In this document: one piece after another, positions 7,407 through 16,609 of the stretch | Position numbering within the stretch: position 1 is the first letter of the stretch | How the letters are laid out: every line of letters starts with the position of its first letter | NCBI GenBank assembly: GCA_913045055.1 | Contig: CAJWPI010000011.1 | Location: 1-48,108 of the forward strand | Origin: an uncultured Gammaproteobacteria bacterium | GTDB lineage: Bacteria; Pseudomonadota; Gammaproteobacteria; Magnimaribacterales; Magnimaribacteraceae | DNA: 48,108 nucleotides | Direction: 5' to 3' | Program-made: the position numbers and the translations under genes | The notes under the pieces: model-generated | Databases searched by the model: none | Seen by the model: the letters and a program-made list of their open reading frames with translations, nothing else | Told to the model about the DNA's origin: nothing

Positions 7407-8186
7407 ATGAAAAATTTCACTTTATCAGAGTTATGTATTTGTGCTGCATCTGAGGCTTGGAGGGATGATGGAGAAGTTCTTGCAACTGGGATAGGAATAA
7501 TCCCTAGATTAGCTGCTAGCTTAGCAAAATTAACTCATAGCCCAGAACTTATGATGACTGATGGAGAGGCTTATTTAGTTTCCGAACCTGTTCCAGTTGG
7601 TAGAAGAGGAGATTACATCCCTAAGATTGAAGGATATATGAATTATTCTCGAGTATTTTTAAATCTTTGGAAAGGGCATAGACATGCAATGACTGGCCCA
7701 GTACAGATTGATAAATATGGACAAACAAATATAAGTTTTATAGGTCATAATAGCAACAAACCAAAAGCCCAACTTCTTGGAGCAAGAGGTTTCCCAGGAA
7801 ATACAATTAATCATTCAAATAGCATGTTCGTTCCCAGACATGACAGGAGAAGCTTTGTAGAAGGAGAAGTTGATATGGTTTCTGGAGTGGGATATAACCC
7901 TTCTAGAAGATTGAAAGGGATGAGAGAGGATTTTATAAATTTAAAGATTATAGTTTCTAACTTAGCAGTACTAGACTTTAAAGGTCCTGATCATAAGATA
8001 AGGATCAAATCTCTTCACCCCAATGTTAACCTTAAAGAAGTTCAAGACAATACTGGTTTTGAACTAGTTGTCGATTCAGAAAATATAACTGAAACACCAC
8101 TTCCTAGTGATAAGCAACTTTTAATTATCAGAGAATTTTTAGATCCTGAAAATTTAAGAGAAAAGGCTTTACCTGATAGGAGCTAA
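7407..8186 (+). CDS. ipdB: CoA-transferase family ring hydrolase, beta subunit (IpdB-like)
   Basis: The 259-aa product follows IpdA by 2 nt and has the features of the IpdB subunit: LCICAASEAWRDDGEVLATG at the N-terminus, PELMMTDGEAYLV, and a LLGARGFPGNTINH segment. The canonical catalytic glutamate motif of true CoA-transferases (SENG type) is not evident, as expected for IpdB, where catalysis relies on the IpdA glutamate. Together the pair should open ring C after EchA20 has opened ring D. Confidence 0.87.
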   Translation: MKNFTLSELCICAASEAWRDDGEVLATGIGIIPRLAASLAKLTHSPELMMTDGEAYLVSEPVPVGRRGDYIPKIEGYMNYSRVFLNLWKGHRHAMTGPVQIDKYGQTNISFIGHNSNKPKAQLLGARGFPGNTINHSNSMFVPRHDRRSFVEGEVDMVSGVGYNPSRRLKGMREDFINLKIIVSNLAVLDFKGPDHKIRIKSLHPNVNLKEVQDNTGFELVVDSENITETPLPSDKQLLIIREFLDPENLREKALPDRS

Positions 8187-8203
8187 TAGCAAGAGGTACT
8201 TTT

Positions 8204-9070
8204 ATGAATAAGAAAAAGAATAATTATATTAAAAATACTGTCAAAGGACCTGTTTCGATTATTTCTTTGAATAGACCTGACTATAGTAATGCTCAGAATG
8301 GCGCTATGACTTATCAACTTGATGATGCATTTAGGCAAGCAATGGATGACGATAATGTAAAAGTAATAATACTAAAAGGAGAAGGTAAACACTTTTGTGC
8401 CGGTCATGATATCGGGACTCCTGATAGAGATTTAGATAAATCTTATGAAATAAAGTCTATGTGGTATGACCATACAAAGAAAGAGGGAGGAGAATTCTAT
8501 TATGCTAGAGAGCAGGAGATTTATCTGGGAATGTGCAGAAGGTGGAGAGATATACCTAAACCTACAATAGCAATGGTGCATGGAGCTTGTATAGCAGCAG
8601 GTTTAGCTTTAGCTTGGGTATGTGATTTAATAATTGCTTCCGAAGATTCCTTTTATTCAGACCCAACTTTAAAAATGGGGTTACCTGGAATAGAGTATTT
8701 TGGCCATCCTTTTGAACTTAATCCAAGAATTGCTAAAGAGTTTTTGTTCTTAGGTGAAAAAATCTCAGCTAAGAGAGCCTATGAGATGGGGATGCTTAAT
8801 AAGGTTGTCCCCTTAAGGGAGTTAGAAAAAGAAACAATGGAAATTGCAAATAAGATAGCAGAAATCCCTTCCTTAGCATTAACTTTAACTAAGCAATCAA
8901 TAAACCATATACAAGACCTTCAAGGACATCGATCGGGTATGGATGCAACTTTTGGATATCATCACTTTGCTCATACACATAATGATTTAGTGCAAGGAGA
9001 GTATTTATCTGGTTTTGATGCTAAGAAATTAAAAGAAAAATCTGAAGATCAAGATAAAAAGAAAAGTTAG
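8204..9070 (+). CDS. Enoyl-CoA hydratase/isomerase family protein (steroid operon paralogue)
   Basis: A crotonase-fold protein of 288 aa, longer than the usual 250-265. It has the first oxyanion segment (KHFCAGHDIGTP), the second (HGACIAAGLALAWVCDLIIAS), and an insert around residues 80-105 (KSMWYDHTKKEGGEFYYARE) not found in standard hydratases. The C-terminus is a lysine- and glutamate-rich tail. It differs clearly from the EchA20-like protein two genes on. One role still open in the operon is hydration of the enoyl-CoA made by IpdE1/IpdE2 on the HIP side chain, so a hydratase for that step is a reasonable guess. The specific reaction is not proven by sequence. Confidence 0.8.
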   Translation: MNKKKNNYIKNTVKGPVSIISLNRPDYSNAQNGAMTYQLDDAFRQAMDDDNVKVIILKGEGKHFCAGHDIGTPDRDLDKSYEIKSMWYDHTKKEGGEFYYAREQEIYLGMCRRWRDIPKPTIAMVHGACIAAGLALAWVCDLIIASEDSFYSDPTLKMGLPGIEYFGHPFELNPRIAKEFLFLGEKISAKRAYEMGMLNKVVPLRELEKETMEIANKIAEIPSLALTLTKQSINHIQDLQGHRSGMDATFGYHHFAHTHNDLVQGEYLSGFDAKKLKEKSEDQDKKKS

Positions 9071-9076
9071 TAAATC

Positions 9077-10138
9077 ATGTCTAAAGATCCAGATTTTTTA
9101 CATACAAAATTATGTGATCTTCTAAGTTGTAAATATCCAATAATTCAGACCGCTATGGGTTGGGTTTCAACTCCACACCTTGTTGTTTCTACAATCAATG
9201 CAGGAGGTTTTGGTTTTTTAGCTGCAGCCGTAATGCAGGTATCTCAAATTGAACAAAGCATCAAGCAAATAAAAAAACAAAGTAATCATAATTTTGGAGT
9301 TAATTTTCACTTTTTTCAGCCAGATGCTCAAAAAATAGTAGATTTGGTTATAAAAGAAGAAATAAAGGCAGTAAGTTATGGTAGATCTCCAGACAAAGAA
9401 TCTATTAGGAAATTTAAAGACGCAGGTGTGTTGTGCATTCCTACTGTGGGGGCAGTAAATCATGCCTTAAAAGCAGAAGAATTGGGTGCAGATATTATTG
9501 TAATTCAAGGCAGCGAAGGAGGCGGTCATACAGGCAAGATTCCAACAGATGAACTCCTTGAAGAGGTTCTAGAGTCAGTTTCAGTTCCTGTAGTAGCAGC
9601 AGGTGGCTTTAAGGATGGAAAGGGGTTAATTTCAGCTTTGGAGCGAGGGGCTGTAGGAATAGCTATGGGCACAAGGTTTATGATGACAACTGACAGTCCT
9701 GTTCCTGAATCTACATTAAGTAAATATTTAGAGGTTACAAAAAATCAAATTACTGTAACAGATAAGTTTGATGGATTGTCTCACCGCTTAATTAGAAACA
9801 AATTTATTGAAGAAATAGAAAGAAGCTCTGCAACAAGATTATTATTAATGGCTTTAAAAAATAGTTTAAGATACAAAAATATGATCGGTTTTAGTTATTT
9901 AGATCTTATAAAATCTGGGTTTTCTTTATTAAAACAAGATCCTCTTAAACCTGCACAAGCTTTAATGGCTGTAAATTCACCAGTAATAATCCAGAAAGCA
10001 ATGGTAGAGGGCCTGCCAGATGAAGGTGCTATGCCAACCGGTCTTATAGCTGGAGAAATAAATAATTTGCTTAGTTGTAAGGACCTTATTAACTCTTTAA
10101 TAGAAGACGCCCTAAACTCAATAAACAATGACTTTTAA
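9077..10138 (+). CDS. ipdC: FMN-dependent nitronate monooxygenase-family protein (IpdC-like)
   Basis: The 353-aa TIM-barrel protein matches the NPD/nitronate monooxygenase superfamily: KYPIIQTAMGWVSTPHLV, GGFGFLAAA, GVNFHFF, IIVIQGSEGGGHTGK and VPVVAAGGFKDGKGLISAL, with the FMN-phosphate region AVGIAMGTRFMMT. IpdC of the KstR2 regulon has the same family and nearly the same length (about 355). It is thought to introduce or move a double bond in the C/D-ring CoA thioester before ring opening. The end overlaps the EchA20-like start by 11 nt, indicating coupling. Confidence 0.85.
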   Translation: MSKDPDFLHTKLCDLLSCKYPIIQTAMGWVSTPHLVVSTINAGGFGFLAAAVMQVSQIEQSIKQIKKQSNHNFGVNFHFFQPDAQKIVDLVIKEEIKAVSYGRSPDKESIRKFKDAGVLCIPTVGAVNHALKAEELGADIIVIQGSEGGGHTGKIPTDELLEEVLESVSVPVVAAGGFKDGKGLISALERGAVGIAMGTRFMMTTDSPVPESTLSKYLEVTKNQITVTDKFDGLSHRLIRNKFIEEIERSSATRLLLMALKNSLRYKNMIGFSYLDLIKSGFSLLKQDPLKPAQALMAVNSPVIIQKAMVEGLPDEGAMPTGLIAGEINNLLSCKDLINSLIEDALNSINNDF

Positions 10139-10886
10139 AACAAATATCACCAATCAAGGCATAGCTCAACTTTGTTTATCACATCCTCCTGTCAATGCCC
10201 CTGATAGCTTGGGATGGAAGGCATTATCAGAAGAAGTCTGTAGGATATCTGAAGATAAGAATTTGAAAGTTCTAATAGTTCATGCGGAAGGTAAGGGATT
10301 TTGTGCAGGAGTAGACATAAAAGAACTAGCAGAGGATTCTAATAAGATCCAAGAAGTTAATAAGGGTTGTTACGACACCTTTAAATCTATAAGGTCCTGT
10401 TCGGTACCAGTAATCTCTGCCATTCATGGGTTTTGTTTGGGAGGAGGGATTGGTATAGCAGGGTCTAGTGATATTATCATTGCATCAGAGGATGCTTATT
10501 TTGGCTTACCAGAAATAGATAGAGGTGCCTTAGGAGCAGCTTCACATTTAGCGAGGATGTTTCCTTTGCAACAGGTAAGAAGGATGATGTTTACTGCCGA
10601 ACCAATTGATGCAGAGGAAGCTTATAGACTAGGCGCTATTGAAAGGGTTGTAGTTAAAGATGAATTAATGGATACAGCAATAAGCCTTGCAGAAAAGATA
10701 GCTGATAAAAGTGCTATTGCAGTTAGGCTTGCTAAAGAATCTCTTAATGCAATTGAACCACATGATGTTGATGCAAGTTATCTTCTTGAACAAGAATTTA
10801 CTTTAAAGCTTTATGAATCTGAAGACTCTTCTGAAGCAAGAAAAGCATTTCTTGAAGGAAGGGAAGCTAAATTTAAAAATAAATAA
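10128..10886 (+). CDS. echA20: Crotonase-family ring D hydrolase (EchA20-like)
   Basis: At 252 aa this closely resembles the EchA20 I recall from the HIP pathway: HPPVNAPDSLGWKAL at the N-terminus, GKGFCAGVDIKELAE, HGFCLGGGIGIAGSSDIIIA, and the characteristic YFGLPEIDRGALGAASHLAR. EchA20 hydrolyses ring D of HIEC-CoA, giving COCHEA-CoA for IpdAB. The start lies 11 nt inside ipdC. A generic enoyl-CoA hydratase is less likely because of the GLPEIDRGALGA segment and the context. Confidence 0.87.
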   Translation: MTFKTNITNQGIAQLCLSHPPVNAPDSLGWKALSEEVCRISEDKNLKVLIVHAEGKGFCAGVDIKELAEDSNKIQEVNKGCYDTFKSIRSCSVPVISAIHGFCLGGGIGIAGSSDIIIASEDAYFGLPEIDRGALGAASHLARMFPLQQVRRMMFTAEPIDAEEAYRLGAIERVVVKDELMDTAISLAEKIADKSAIAVRLAKESLNAIEPHDVDASYLLEQEFTLKLYESEDSSEARKAFLEGREAKFKNK

Positions 10887-10903
10887 AGGCACATAAAGAG
10901 CAT

Positions 10904-12061
10904 ATGGATTTGCGCTATACCAAGCAACAAGAATCGTTCCGAAAAGAAATAAGGAAATGGTTCAAGTCAAATGTTCCTAAGGAAAAACTTCTCTCTTTTG
11001 ATACTAAAGAAGGTTTTGAACAACACAGGAATTGGGAAAAAAAATTATCCGAAGGAAGGTGGACAGCGATAACGTGGCCCAAGATTTATGGAGGAAGAGA
11101 TTGTGACCTAATAGAGTGGTTGATTTTTGAAGAAGAGTATTATTTAGCTAATTCACCAGGAAGAGTTAATCAAAATGGAATCTTTTTATTAGGACCTACT
11201 TTAATTGAATACGGTACTGATGAGCAGAAGGAAAGGTTCTTACCTGAAATGATTAGTGGTAAGGAAATTTGGTCTCAAGCTTGGTCAGAACCTAACGCAG
11301 GAAGTGACTTAGCTGCCTTGCAATGTAAGGCTATAAGAAAAGGAGACAAATATATAATAAACGGTCAGAAAACTTGGTCTTCTAGAGCATCTTTTGCTGA
11401 TTGGGCTTTTGGTCTATTTAGATCAGATCCTAATTCAAATAGACACCAAGGTCTAAGTTTCCTTCTTTTCCCTTTAAATGCAGAAGGAATAACCATAAGA
11501 CCTATAAGTCAGTTAGATGGAGAACAAGGGTTTGCAGAGATTTTTTTTGAAAATGCTGAGGTACCTGTAGAAAATTTAGTGGGAAATGAAGGAGATGGTT
11601 GGTCAATAACTATGGCCACAGCAGGTTTTGAAAGAGGGTTAATGTTAAGAAGTCCAGCAAGATTCCAACTTACTGCAAGAAAGTTAGTAAACCTTTATTT
11701 AAATAAAGAGAAAAATGCTTCATCTGGTATTCGAGAAAAGGTGATCCAATGTTGTCTTGATGCAGAGGCTTATGCTCTTAATACTTATTGGACGGCATGT
11801 AAATTGATACATGGTGGAAAAATTGGTTTTGAAGCTAGCACAAATAAAATTTTCTGGTCTGAGCTAGATTCAGAAATGCATGAATTAGCTATTTCTCTTT
11901 TAGAAGCAGAAGGTAGTTTAGGTATAAATGATCAAATTTCATCTGAAGCTGTAGAGTGGATTAAGGGTTTTCTTTTTTCTTTAGCGGGACCTATTTATGC
12001 AGGAACCAATGAGATACAAAGGAATATTATTGCTGAAAGAATACTGGGCTTACCTAAATAA
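10904..12061 (+). CDS. fadE31: Acyl-CoA dehydrogenase, FadE31-like
   Basis: The 385-aa product has the complete acyl-CoA dehydrogenase layout: an alpha-helical N-domain, the flavin-contact segment WSQAWSEPNAGSDLA, INGQKTWSSRASFADWAFGL, GDGWSITMATAGFERG, and the C-terminal YAGTNEIQRNIIAERILGLP motif. It matches FadE31 of the KstR2 regulon over long stretches (GFEQHRNWEK, SRASFADWAFGLFRSDP, LRSPARFQLTAR). In steroid degraders such enzymes pair with a partner encoded next door as alpha2beta2 complexes. The next gene overlaps this stop by one base (TAATG) and is the expected FadE32-like partner. The likely substrate is a late acyclic CoA thioester after IpdAB. Confidence 0.82.
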   Translation: MDLRYTKQQESFRKEIRKWFKSNVPKEKLLSFDTKEGFEQHRNWEKKLSEGRWTAITWPKIYGGRDCDLIEWLIFEEEYYLANSPGRVNQNGIFLLGPTLIEYGTDEQKERFLPEMISGKEIWSQAWSEPNAGSDLAALQCKAIRKGDKYIINGQKTWSSRASFADWAFGLFRSDPNSNRHQGLSFLLFPLNAEGITIRPISQLDGEQGFAEIFFENAEVPVENLVGNEGDGWSITMATAGFERGLMLRSPARFQLTARKLVNLYLNKEKNASSGIREKVIQCCLDAEAYALNTYWTACKLIHGGKIGFEASTNKIFWSELDSEMHELAISLLEAEGSLGINDQISSEAVEWIKGFLFSLAGPIYAGTNEIQRNIIAERILGLPK

Positions 12062-13107
12062 TGGATTTTAGATTTACAGAAGAGCAAATCTCTTTTAGAG
12101 ATTCCTTAAAGAAACTTTGTGAAGAGACTTGTAAAACAAGCTCTATAAGGTCCTTATGGAATTCATTGGAAAGGTTAGACCAGGCTAGATGGTCTAAACT
12201 TATTGATCTCGGAGTAGTGGGGTCGCTTATTGAGAAAGATGAAGGTGGTTTGGGTTTAACTGATATAGATTTGGTTTTGATGGCTGAGGAGTCAGGATAT
12301 TACGCTTTACCAGAGCCTTTATGGGAAGTTGCATTATCAGGTTCAATATTAAAATATATTCCAAATAATAATGAAGAAAACTGGAAAGCTAGATTGGCTA
12401 ATGGTGATTTTTTTATATTAACTTGTCATGAAATTAATAAATTTACTCCTAATGCAGATCTTGCTGATGCTTTTTTTCTTCAAGATGGGGATGGTCTTTA
12501 TTTCGCTACAAAAGAAGAAGCAAAGATCATAGAAAGAGATGGATTAGACCCTTCACAACCTATTTTCGAAATAAAATGGAAACCTAAAAAATCTAAGAGG
12601 CTGATGCATAGGTCTGAAAGCGTAGAAGTTTGGCAAGAAATTCTTAATAGAGGAGCTTTGTTCACATCTGCTCAACTTTTAGGTTTAACTCAGAAAGTAT
12701 TAGACCTTTCAGTAGATTATGTAAAAAGTAGGGAGCAGTTTGGAAGAGCTATAGGATCTTTTCAGGCAGTTAAACATCTTTTAGCAAATATCCAGGTGAA
12801 ATTAGAATTTGCAAGACCTGTTGTTTATAAAGCCGCATATTCTTTAGCGTCAAATAGTTCAGGAAGATATAGAGATGTCTCTTATGCCAAGATAGTTTCT
12901 TCCCAAGTAAGTAAACTTGCATCTAAAACAGCAATTCAAAGTCATGGAGCGATTGGATATACATGGGAATCAGATTTACAAATTTTTATGAAAAGAATAT
13001 GGTTTCTAGATGTTATGTGGGGAAGTAGCGTTTGGCACCTAAAAAGGTTGGAGAAAGAAATATTAAGTCCTTCTTCAGAAATAGGCCCAGGAGGAACTTT
13101 CGTTTAA
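12061..13107 (+). CDS. fadE32: Acyl-CoA dehydrogenase partner subunit, FadE32-like
   Basis: A 348-aa acyl-CoA dehydrogenase-fold protein, shorter than its neighbour and poor in the usual substrate-contact motifs: the SEPxAGSDLA flavin segment is absent and the middle domain is reduced. Retained features are SREQFGRAIGSFQAVKHLLAN, IQSHGAIGYTWESDLQIFMKR and the N-terminal EEQISFRDSLKKLCEE. This is the beta-type subunit pattern of the heterotetrameric steroid dehydrogenases. Translation probably restarts from the TAATG overlap with the preceding gene. Confidence 0.8.
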   Translation: MDFRFTEEQISFRDSLKKLCEETCKTSSIRSLWNSLERLDQARWSKLIDLGVVGSLIEKDEGGLGLTDIDLVLMAEESGYYALPEPLWEVALSGSILKYIPNNNEENWKARLANGDFFILTCHEINKFTPNADLADAFFLQDGDGLYFATKEEAKIIERDGLDPSQPIFEIKWKPKKSKRLMHRSESVEVWQEILNRGALFTSAQLLGLTQKVLDLSVDYVKSREQFGRAIGSFQAVKHLLANIQVKLEFARPVVYKAAYSLASNSSGRYRDVSYAKIVSSQVSKLASKTAIQSHGAIGYTWESDLQIFMKRIWFLDVMWGSSVWHLKRLEKEILSPSSEIGPGGTFV

Positions 13108-13116
13108 AGTATCGTT

Positions 13117-14268
13117 ATGAGTGAAGCTTTTATAGTAGATGCTGTTAGAACTCCTATTGGGAAGAGAGGAGGAAGCCTTGCTGGGATTCATTCAGCAGAT
13201 TTAGGAGGGCATGCCTTAAAGGGATTGTTAAATAGAACTTCTTTAGATCCATCTTTAGTGGAGGACGTTATTTTTGGCTGTGTGGATACAATTGGTTCAC
13301 AAGCCGGTGATATAGCTAGAACAGCTTGGCTTGTTGCTGGATTACCTGAGGAGGTACCTGGCACAACTGTTGACAGACAGTGTGGTTCTTCGCAACAAGC
13401 AGTACATTTTGCTGCACAGGCAGTAATGAGTAATACCAATGATATTGTAATTGCTGGAGGAGTGCAGAATATGAGCCAAATACCTATATCTTCAGCTATG
13501 TTAGCAGGACAGGAGTATGGATTTTCAGATCCTTTTAATGATTCAGAAGGTTGGAAATTACGGTATGGAAAGGGAGAGGTATCCCAATTTAATTCAGCTC
13601 AAATGATTGCTGAGAAATGGGGATTTTCAAGACTAGAGATGGAAAAGTTCTCTTTGGGAAGCCATAAGAAAGCTATTGATGCTATCGATAAAGGGAAATT
13701 TATCGACGAAATAATATCTTTAGATGAATTTACACAAGATGAAACACCTCGTCGAGATACTTCACTAGAAAGAATGGCTTCTCTAGAACCCTTGAGTGAA
13801 GGTAGCGCCATAACTGCAGCTGTATCAAGCCAAAACTGTGATGCTTCTTCAGCCATATTAATAGTTTCCGAGAAAGCTTTAAAAGAGTATGAGTTAACAC
13901 CAAAAGCAAGAATTCATCATATGAGTGTTAGAGCAGATAATCCTATATGGATGTTAACAGCTCCCATTAGAGCTACTAAATACGCCTTAGAAAAATCTGG
14001 AATGTCTTTATCAGATATTGATCTAGTAGAGATAAATGAAGCTTTTGCTTCTGTTGTCATGGCTTGGCAGAAAGAAACTTCTTTTGATATGAATAAGATA
14101 AATGTCAATGGAGGGGCGATAGCCTTAGGACACCCTTTAGGAGCAACAGGATCAAGATTAATGACAACTCTTCTTCATGAAATGCATAGAAGAAAAGTAA
14201 GATATGGATTACAAACCATGTGTGAAGGCGGAGGACAAGCCAATGTAACCATTCTAGAAAGATGCTAG
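13117..14268 (+). CDS. fadA6: Thiolase, FadA6-like
   Basis: At 383 aa this is a full-length thiolase. The nucleophile is Cys88 (VDRQCGSSQQ), followed by NEAFASVVMAW, the catalytic His339 (GGAIALGHPLGATGSR) and the second Cys369 in MCEGGGQAN. FadA6 belongs to the HIP pathway in mycobacteria and releases acetyl-CoA from 3-oxoacyl-CoA intermediates of the C/D-ring residue. Active-site residues are intact, so it should be a degradative thiolase. The operon position between the two dehydrogenase pairs supports this. Confidence 0.87.
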   Translation: MSEAFIVDAVRTPIGKRGGSLAGIHSADLGGHALKGLLNRTSLDPSLVEDVIFGCVDTIGSQAGDIARTAWLVAGLPEEVPGTTVDRQCGSSQQAVHFAAQAVMSNTNDIVIAGGVQNMSQIPISSAMLAGQEYGFSDPFNDSEGWKLRYGKGEVSQFNSAQMIAEKWGFSRLEMEKFSLGSHKKAIDAIDKGKFIDEIISLDEFTQDETPRRDTSLERMASLEPLSEGSAITAAVSSQNCDASSAILIVSEKALKEYELTPKARIHHMSVRADNPIWMLTAPIRATKYALEKSGMSLSDIDLVEINEAFASVVMAWQKETSFDMNKINVNGGAIALGHPLGATGSRLMTTLLHEMHRRKVRYGLQTMCEGGGQANVTILERC

Positions 14269-14275
14269 AAAATCA

Positions 14276-15415
14276 ATGGAATTCTCACTTACAGAAGAAC
14301 AAGAGATATTAAGAGATACAGCTAATTCTTTTTTAGAAGATTTTTCCAATTCACAAAGTATTAGAAAAGCTATGGAGTCAGATCTAAGATTTGATCCTGT
14401 TCTTTGGAAAAGAATGGCTAGTGAAATGGGATGGACGGGCATTTTGGTTCCAGAAAATTATGGAGGTATAGGTCTCTCCTGGGTTGAGTTAGTAACTTTG
14501 ATGGAACAAATGGGTAAAAATTTATTGTGTAGCCCTTTTCATCCGACAGTTTGCTTAGGAATAAGCTCTCTTCTTGAAGCCGGTAATGAGGAGCAGAAAT
14601 CTTCTTTTTTACCTCTGATTGCTAGCGGAGAACTTATAGTTACTCTGGCCTGTTTAGAGAGAAGTGGAAGTTGGTTACCAGAAGGAATCGAAACGACTTT
14701 CGAAAAAAAAGGATCGGAGTATTGTTTAAATGGTATTAAAAGATTTGTTCCTTATGGCCATTCTTCAGATCTAATTATTGTTGCTGCTAGAAAAAAAGAT
14801 AATAGTAATTCCAAAGACTTAAGCCTTTTTTTAGTTGGATCTGATAACCCTAATATTTCAATTAATCAATTGACTACTATGGATCAGACCAGACCTCAAT
14901 CTGAGTTAAAATTATCTAATCTTAAATTAAGCGAGTCCAAGCTTTTAGGAAAGGAAGGTGATGGTTGGGAGATATTAAATAAGGTAAGAAGTTTAGGAGC
15001 TTTAGGTATAGCGGCAGATCAAGTAGGAGGAGCTCAAAAATGTTTGGATATGACATGTAAATATGTATTAGAAAGAGAGCAGTTTGGAAGAAAAATAGGT
15101 AGTTTCCAATCTATTAAGCATCGTCTCGCAGATATGATGGTCTTGGTAGAGTCCGCTAGATCTTCAGCTTATTACGCTGCATGTTTAGTTAAAGAGGGGA
15201 ATGACGAATTAGATGAAGCAATTTCAATAGCAAAGTCATACTGCTCGGAGGCCTATTTTAAGTGTGCTTCTGATTCTATTCAATTACATGGAGGGGTAGG
15301 CTTTACATGGGAGTATGATGTACACCTCTATTTTAAAAGGGCCAAATCTTCTGAAATCGCCTTTGGAAGTCCACAATTACATAAAGATAAAATAGCAAAC
15401 TTTTTAGGTATATAG
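14276..15415 (+). CDS. ipdE2: Acyl-CoA dehydrogenase subunit, IpdE2-like (FadE33 type)
   Basis: The 379-aa protein has the beta-type pattern: EEQEILRDTANSFLEDFS, LVPENYGGIGLSWVELVTLMEQ, SREQ-like REQFGRKIGSFQSIKHRLAD, and IQLHGGVGFTWEYDVHLYFKR. The usual SEPxAGSDLA segment is replaced by a different stretch. It directly abuts the next gene, the IpdE1-like subunit, with no intergenic base. In mycobacteria ipdE1 and ipdE2 lie in separate operons, while proteobacteria often keep them adjacent as here. The complex dehydrogenates the propionyl side chain of 5-OH-HIP-CoA. Subunit assignment is by pattern and position. Confidence 0.8.
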   Translation: MEFSLTEEQEILRDTANSFLEDFSNSQSIRKAMESDLRFDPVLWKRMASEMGWTGILVPENYGGIGLSWVELVTLMEQMGKNLLCSPFHPTVCLGISSLLEAGNEEQKSSFLPLIASGELIVTLACLERSGSWLPEGIETTFEKKGSEYCLNGIKRFVPYGHSSDLIIVAARKKDNSNSKDLSLFLVGSDNPNISINQLTTMDQTRPQSELKLSNLKLSESKLLGKEGDGWEILNKVRSLGALGIAADQVGGAQKCLDMTCKYVLEREQFGRKIGSFQSIKHRLADMMVLVESARSSAYYAACLVKEGNDELDEAISIAKSYCSEAYFKCASDSIQLHGGVGFTWEYDVHLYFKRAKSSEIAFGSPQLHKDKIANFLGI

Positions 15416-16609
15416 ATGCATCTAGAATTTTCAAAAAAGGAAGAACTATTCAGAGAAGAAGTTTCAAGTTGGTTATCAAAGAATTTGAAGGGCAAATTTA
15501 AACCTGTTGTAGGAAGAGGAGGTTCAGGCGACCAAACAGAGTTATTGGAAGAAAGGGTAGAGTGGGAAAAACATATGGGAAAATCAGGCTGGACTTGTAT
15601 AGGTTGGCCTAAAAAGTTTGGAGGTAGAAATGCTTCAATAAATGAGCAGGTTATTTTTTACGAAGAATATACTAAAGCTGGCGGCCCTGGAAGAATTGGT
15701 CATATAGGGGAGACATTAGCAGGACCTACAATTATTTCTTTTGGTTCTAAAGAGCAGCAAAAAAGATTTTTACCCAAAATTAGGCTGGGGGAGGAATATT
15801 GGTGCCAAGGATATTCAGAACCTTCTGCGGGTTCAGACCTTGCTGCGGTTAAAACCAAAGCTGAGTTAGTCAAAGGGAAGTGGAAAATAAATGGCCAAAA
15901 AATATGGACCTCTCTTGCTAAAGAATCTGATTGGATATTTGTGCTTTGTAGAACTACAAAAAAATCATCAGGAAGAGAAGGTTTATCATACATTTTAGTA
16001 CCCATGTCTCAGCCAGGAATAACTATACAACCTATAAAGCAGCTTACAGGTCAATCAGAGTTTAACGAAGTCTTCTTTGATAATGCAGAGACACAAGAAG
16101 AAAATGTTGTTGGAGAAGTAGGTGAAGGGTGGAAAGTAGCTATGGGTACCTTAGGTTTTGAAAGAGGCACTTCAACATTAGGACAACAAATGGCTTTTGA
16201 GCAAGAATTTAATACCGTATTAAAAATAGCTAAAGAAAATGGAAGTTCAGAGATTCCTTCTATAAAAAACCAGTTGTCTGAGGCATGGATTGGATTAAGA
16301 ATTATGAGATTTAATGCACTTAGGATGTTGAGTAATTCCAGAGATGGTTTATTGTCAAAAGAAGCTATGCTTTCAAAACTTTATTGGGCAACTTGGCACA
16401 GAAATTTAGGAAAATTAGCTATGGATGTTCTTGGGATGGAGTCAGAAATTGGTGATAAACTACCTTATGATCTTACTTTTTTACAAAAGATGTTTCTTTT
16501 TACGAGGTCTGACACAATTTATGCTGGAACTAATCAAATCCAAAGAAATATCATAAGTGAAAGGGCACTAGGAATGCCTAAAGAGCCTAGAGGAGATAAC
16601 AAAAAATGA
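15416..16609 (+). CDS. ipdE1: Acyl-CoA dehydrogenase subunit, IpdE1-like (FadE30 type)
   Basis: The 397-aa protein shows the alpha-type motifs: WTCIGWPKKFGGRNAS, YWCQGYSEPSAGSDLAAVKT, INGQKIWTSLAKESDWIF, FERGTSTLGQQMAFEQEF and TIYAGTNQIQRNIISERALG. The CQGYSEP and RGTSTLGQQ stretches correspond to what I recall of FadE30/IpdE1. With the preceding subunit it should form the IpdE1-IpdE2 heterotetramer that starts beta-oxidation of the HIP propionate chain. The stop overlaps the ipdF-like start by 4 nt (ATGA). Confidence 0.85.
   Translation: MHLEFSKKEELFREEVSSWLSKNLKGKFKPVVGRGGSGDQTELLEERVEWEKHMGKSGWTCIGWPKKFGGRNASINEQVIFYEEYTKAGGPGRIGHIGETLAGPTIISFGSKEQQKRFLPKIRLGEEYWCQGYSEPSAGSDLAAVKTKAELVKGKWKINGQKIWTSLAKESDWIFVLCRTTKKSSGREGLSYILVPMSQPGITIQPIKQLTGQSEFNEVFFDNAETQEENVVGEVGEGWKVAMGTLGFERGTSTLGQQMAFEQEFNTVLKIAKENGSSEIPSIKNQLSEAWIGLRIMRFNALRMLSNSRDGLLSKEAMLSKLYWATWHRNLGKLAMDVLGMESEIGDKLPYDLTFLQKMFLFTRSDTIYAGTNQIQRNIISERALGMPKEPRGDNKK

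Noticed and set aside
9218-10128. Minus-strand frames inside ipdC and other operon genes
   Set aside because: They lie wholly within well-supported genes, show no family features, and have compositions expected from the complementary strand.
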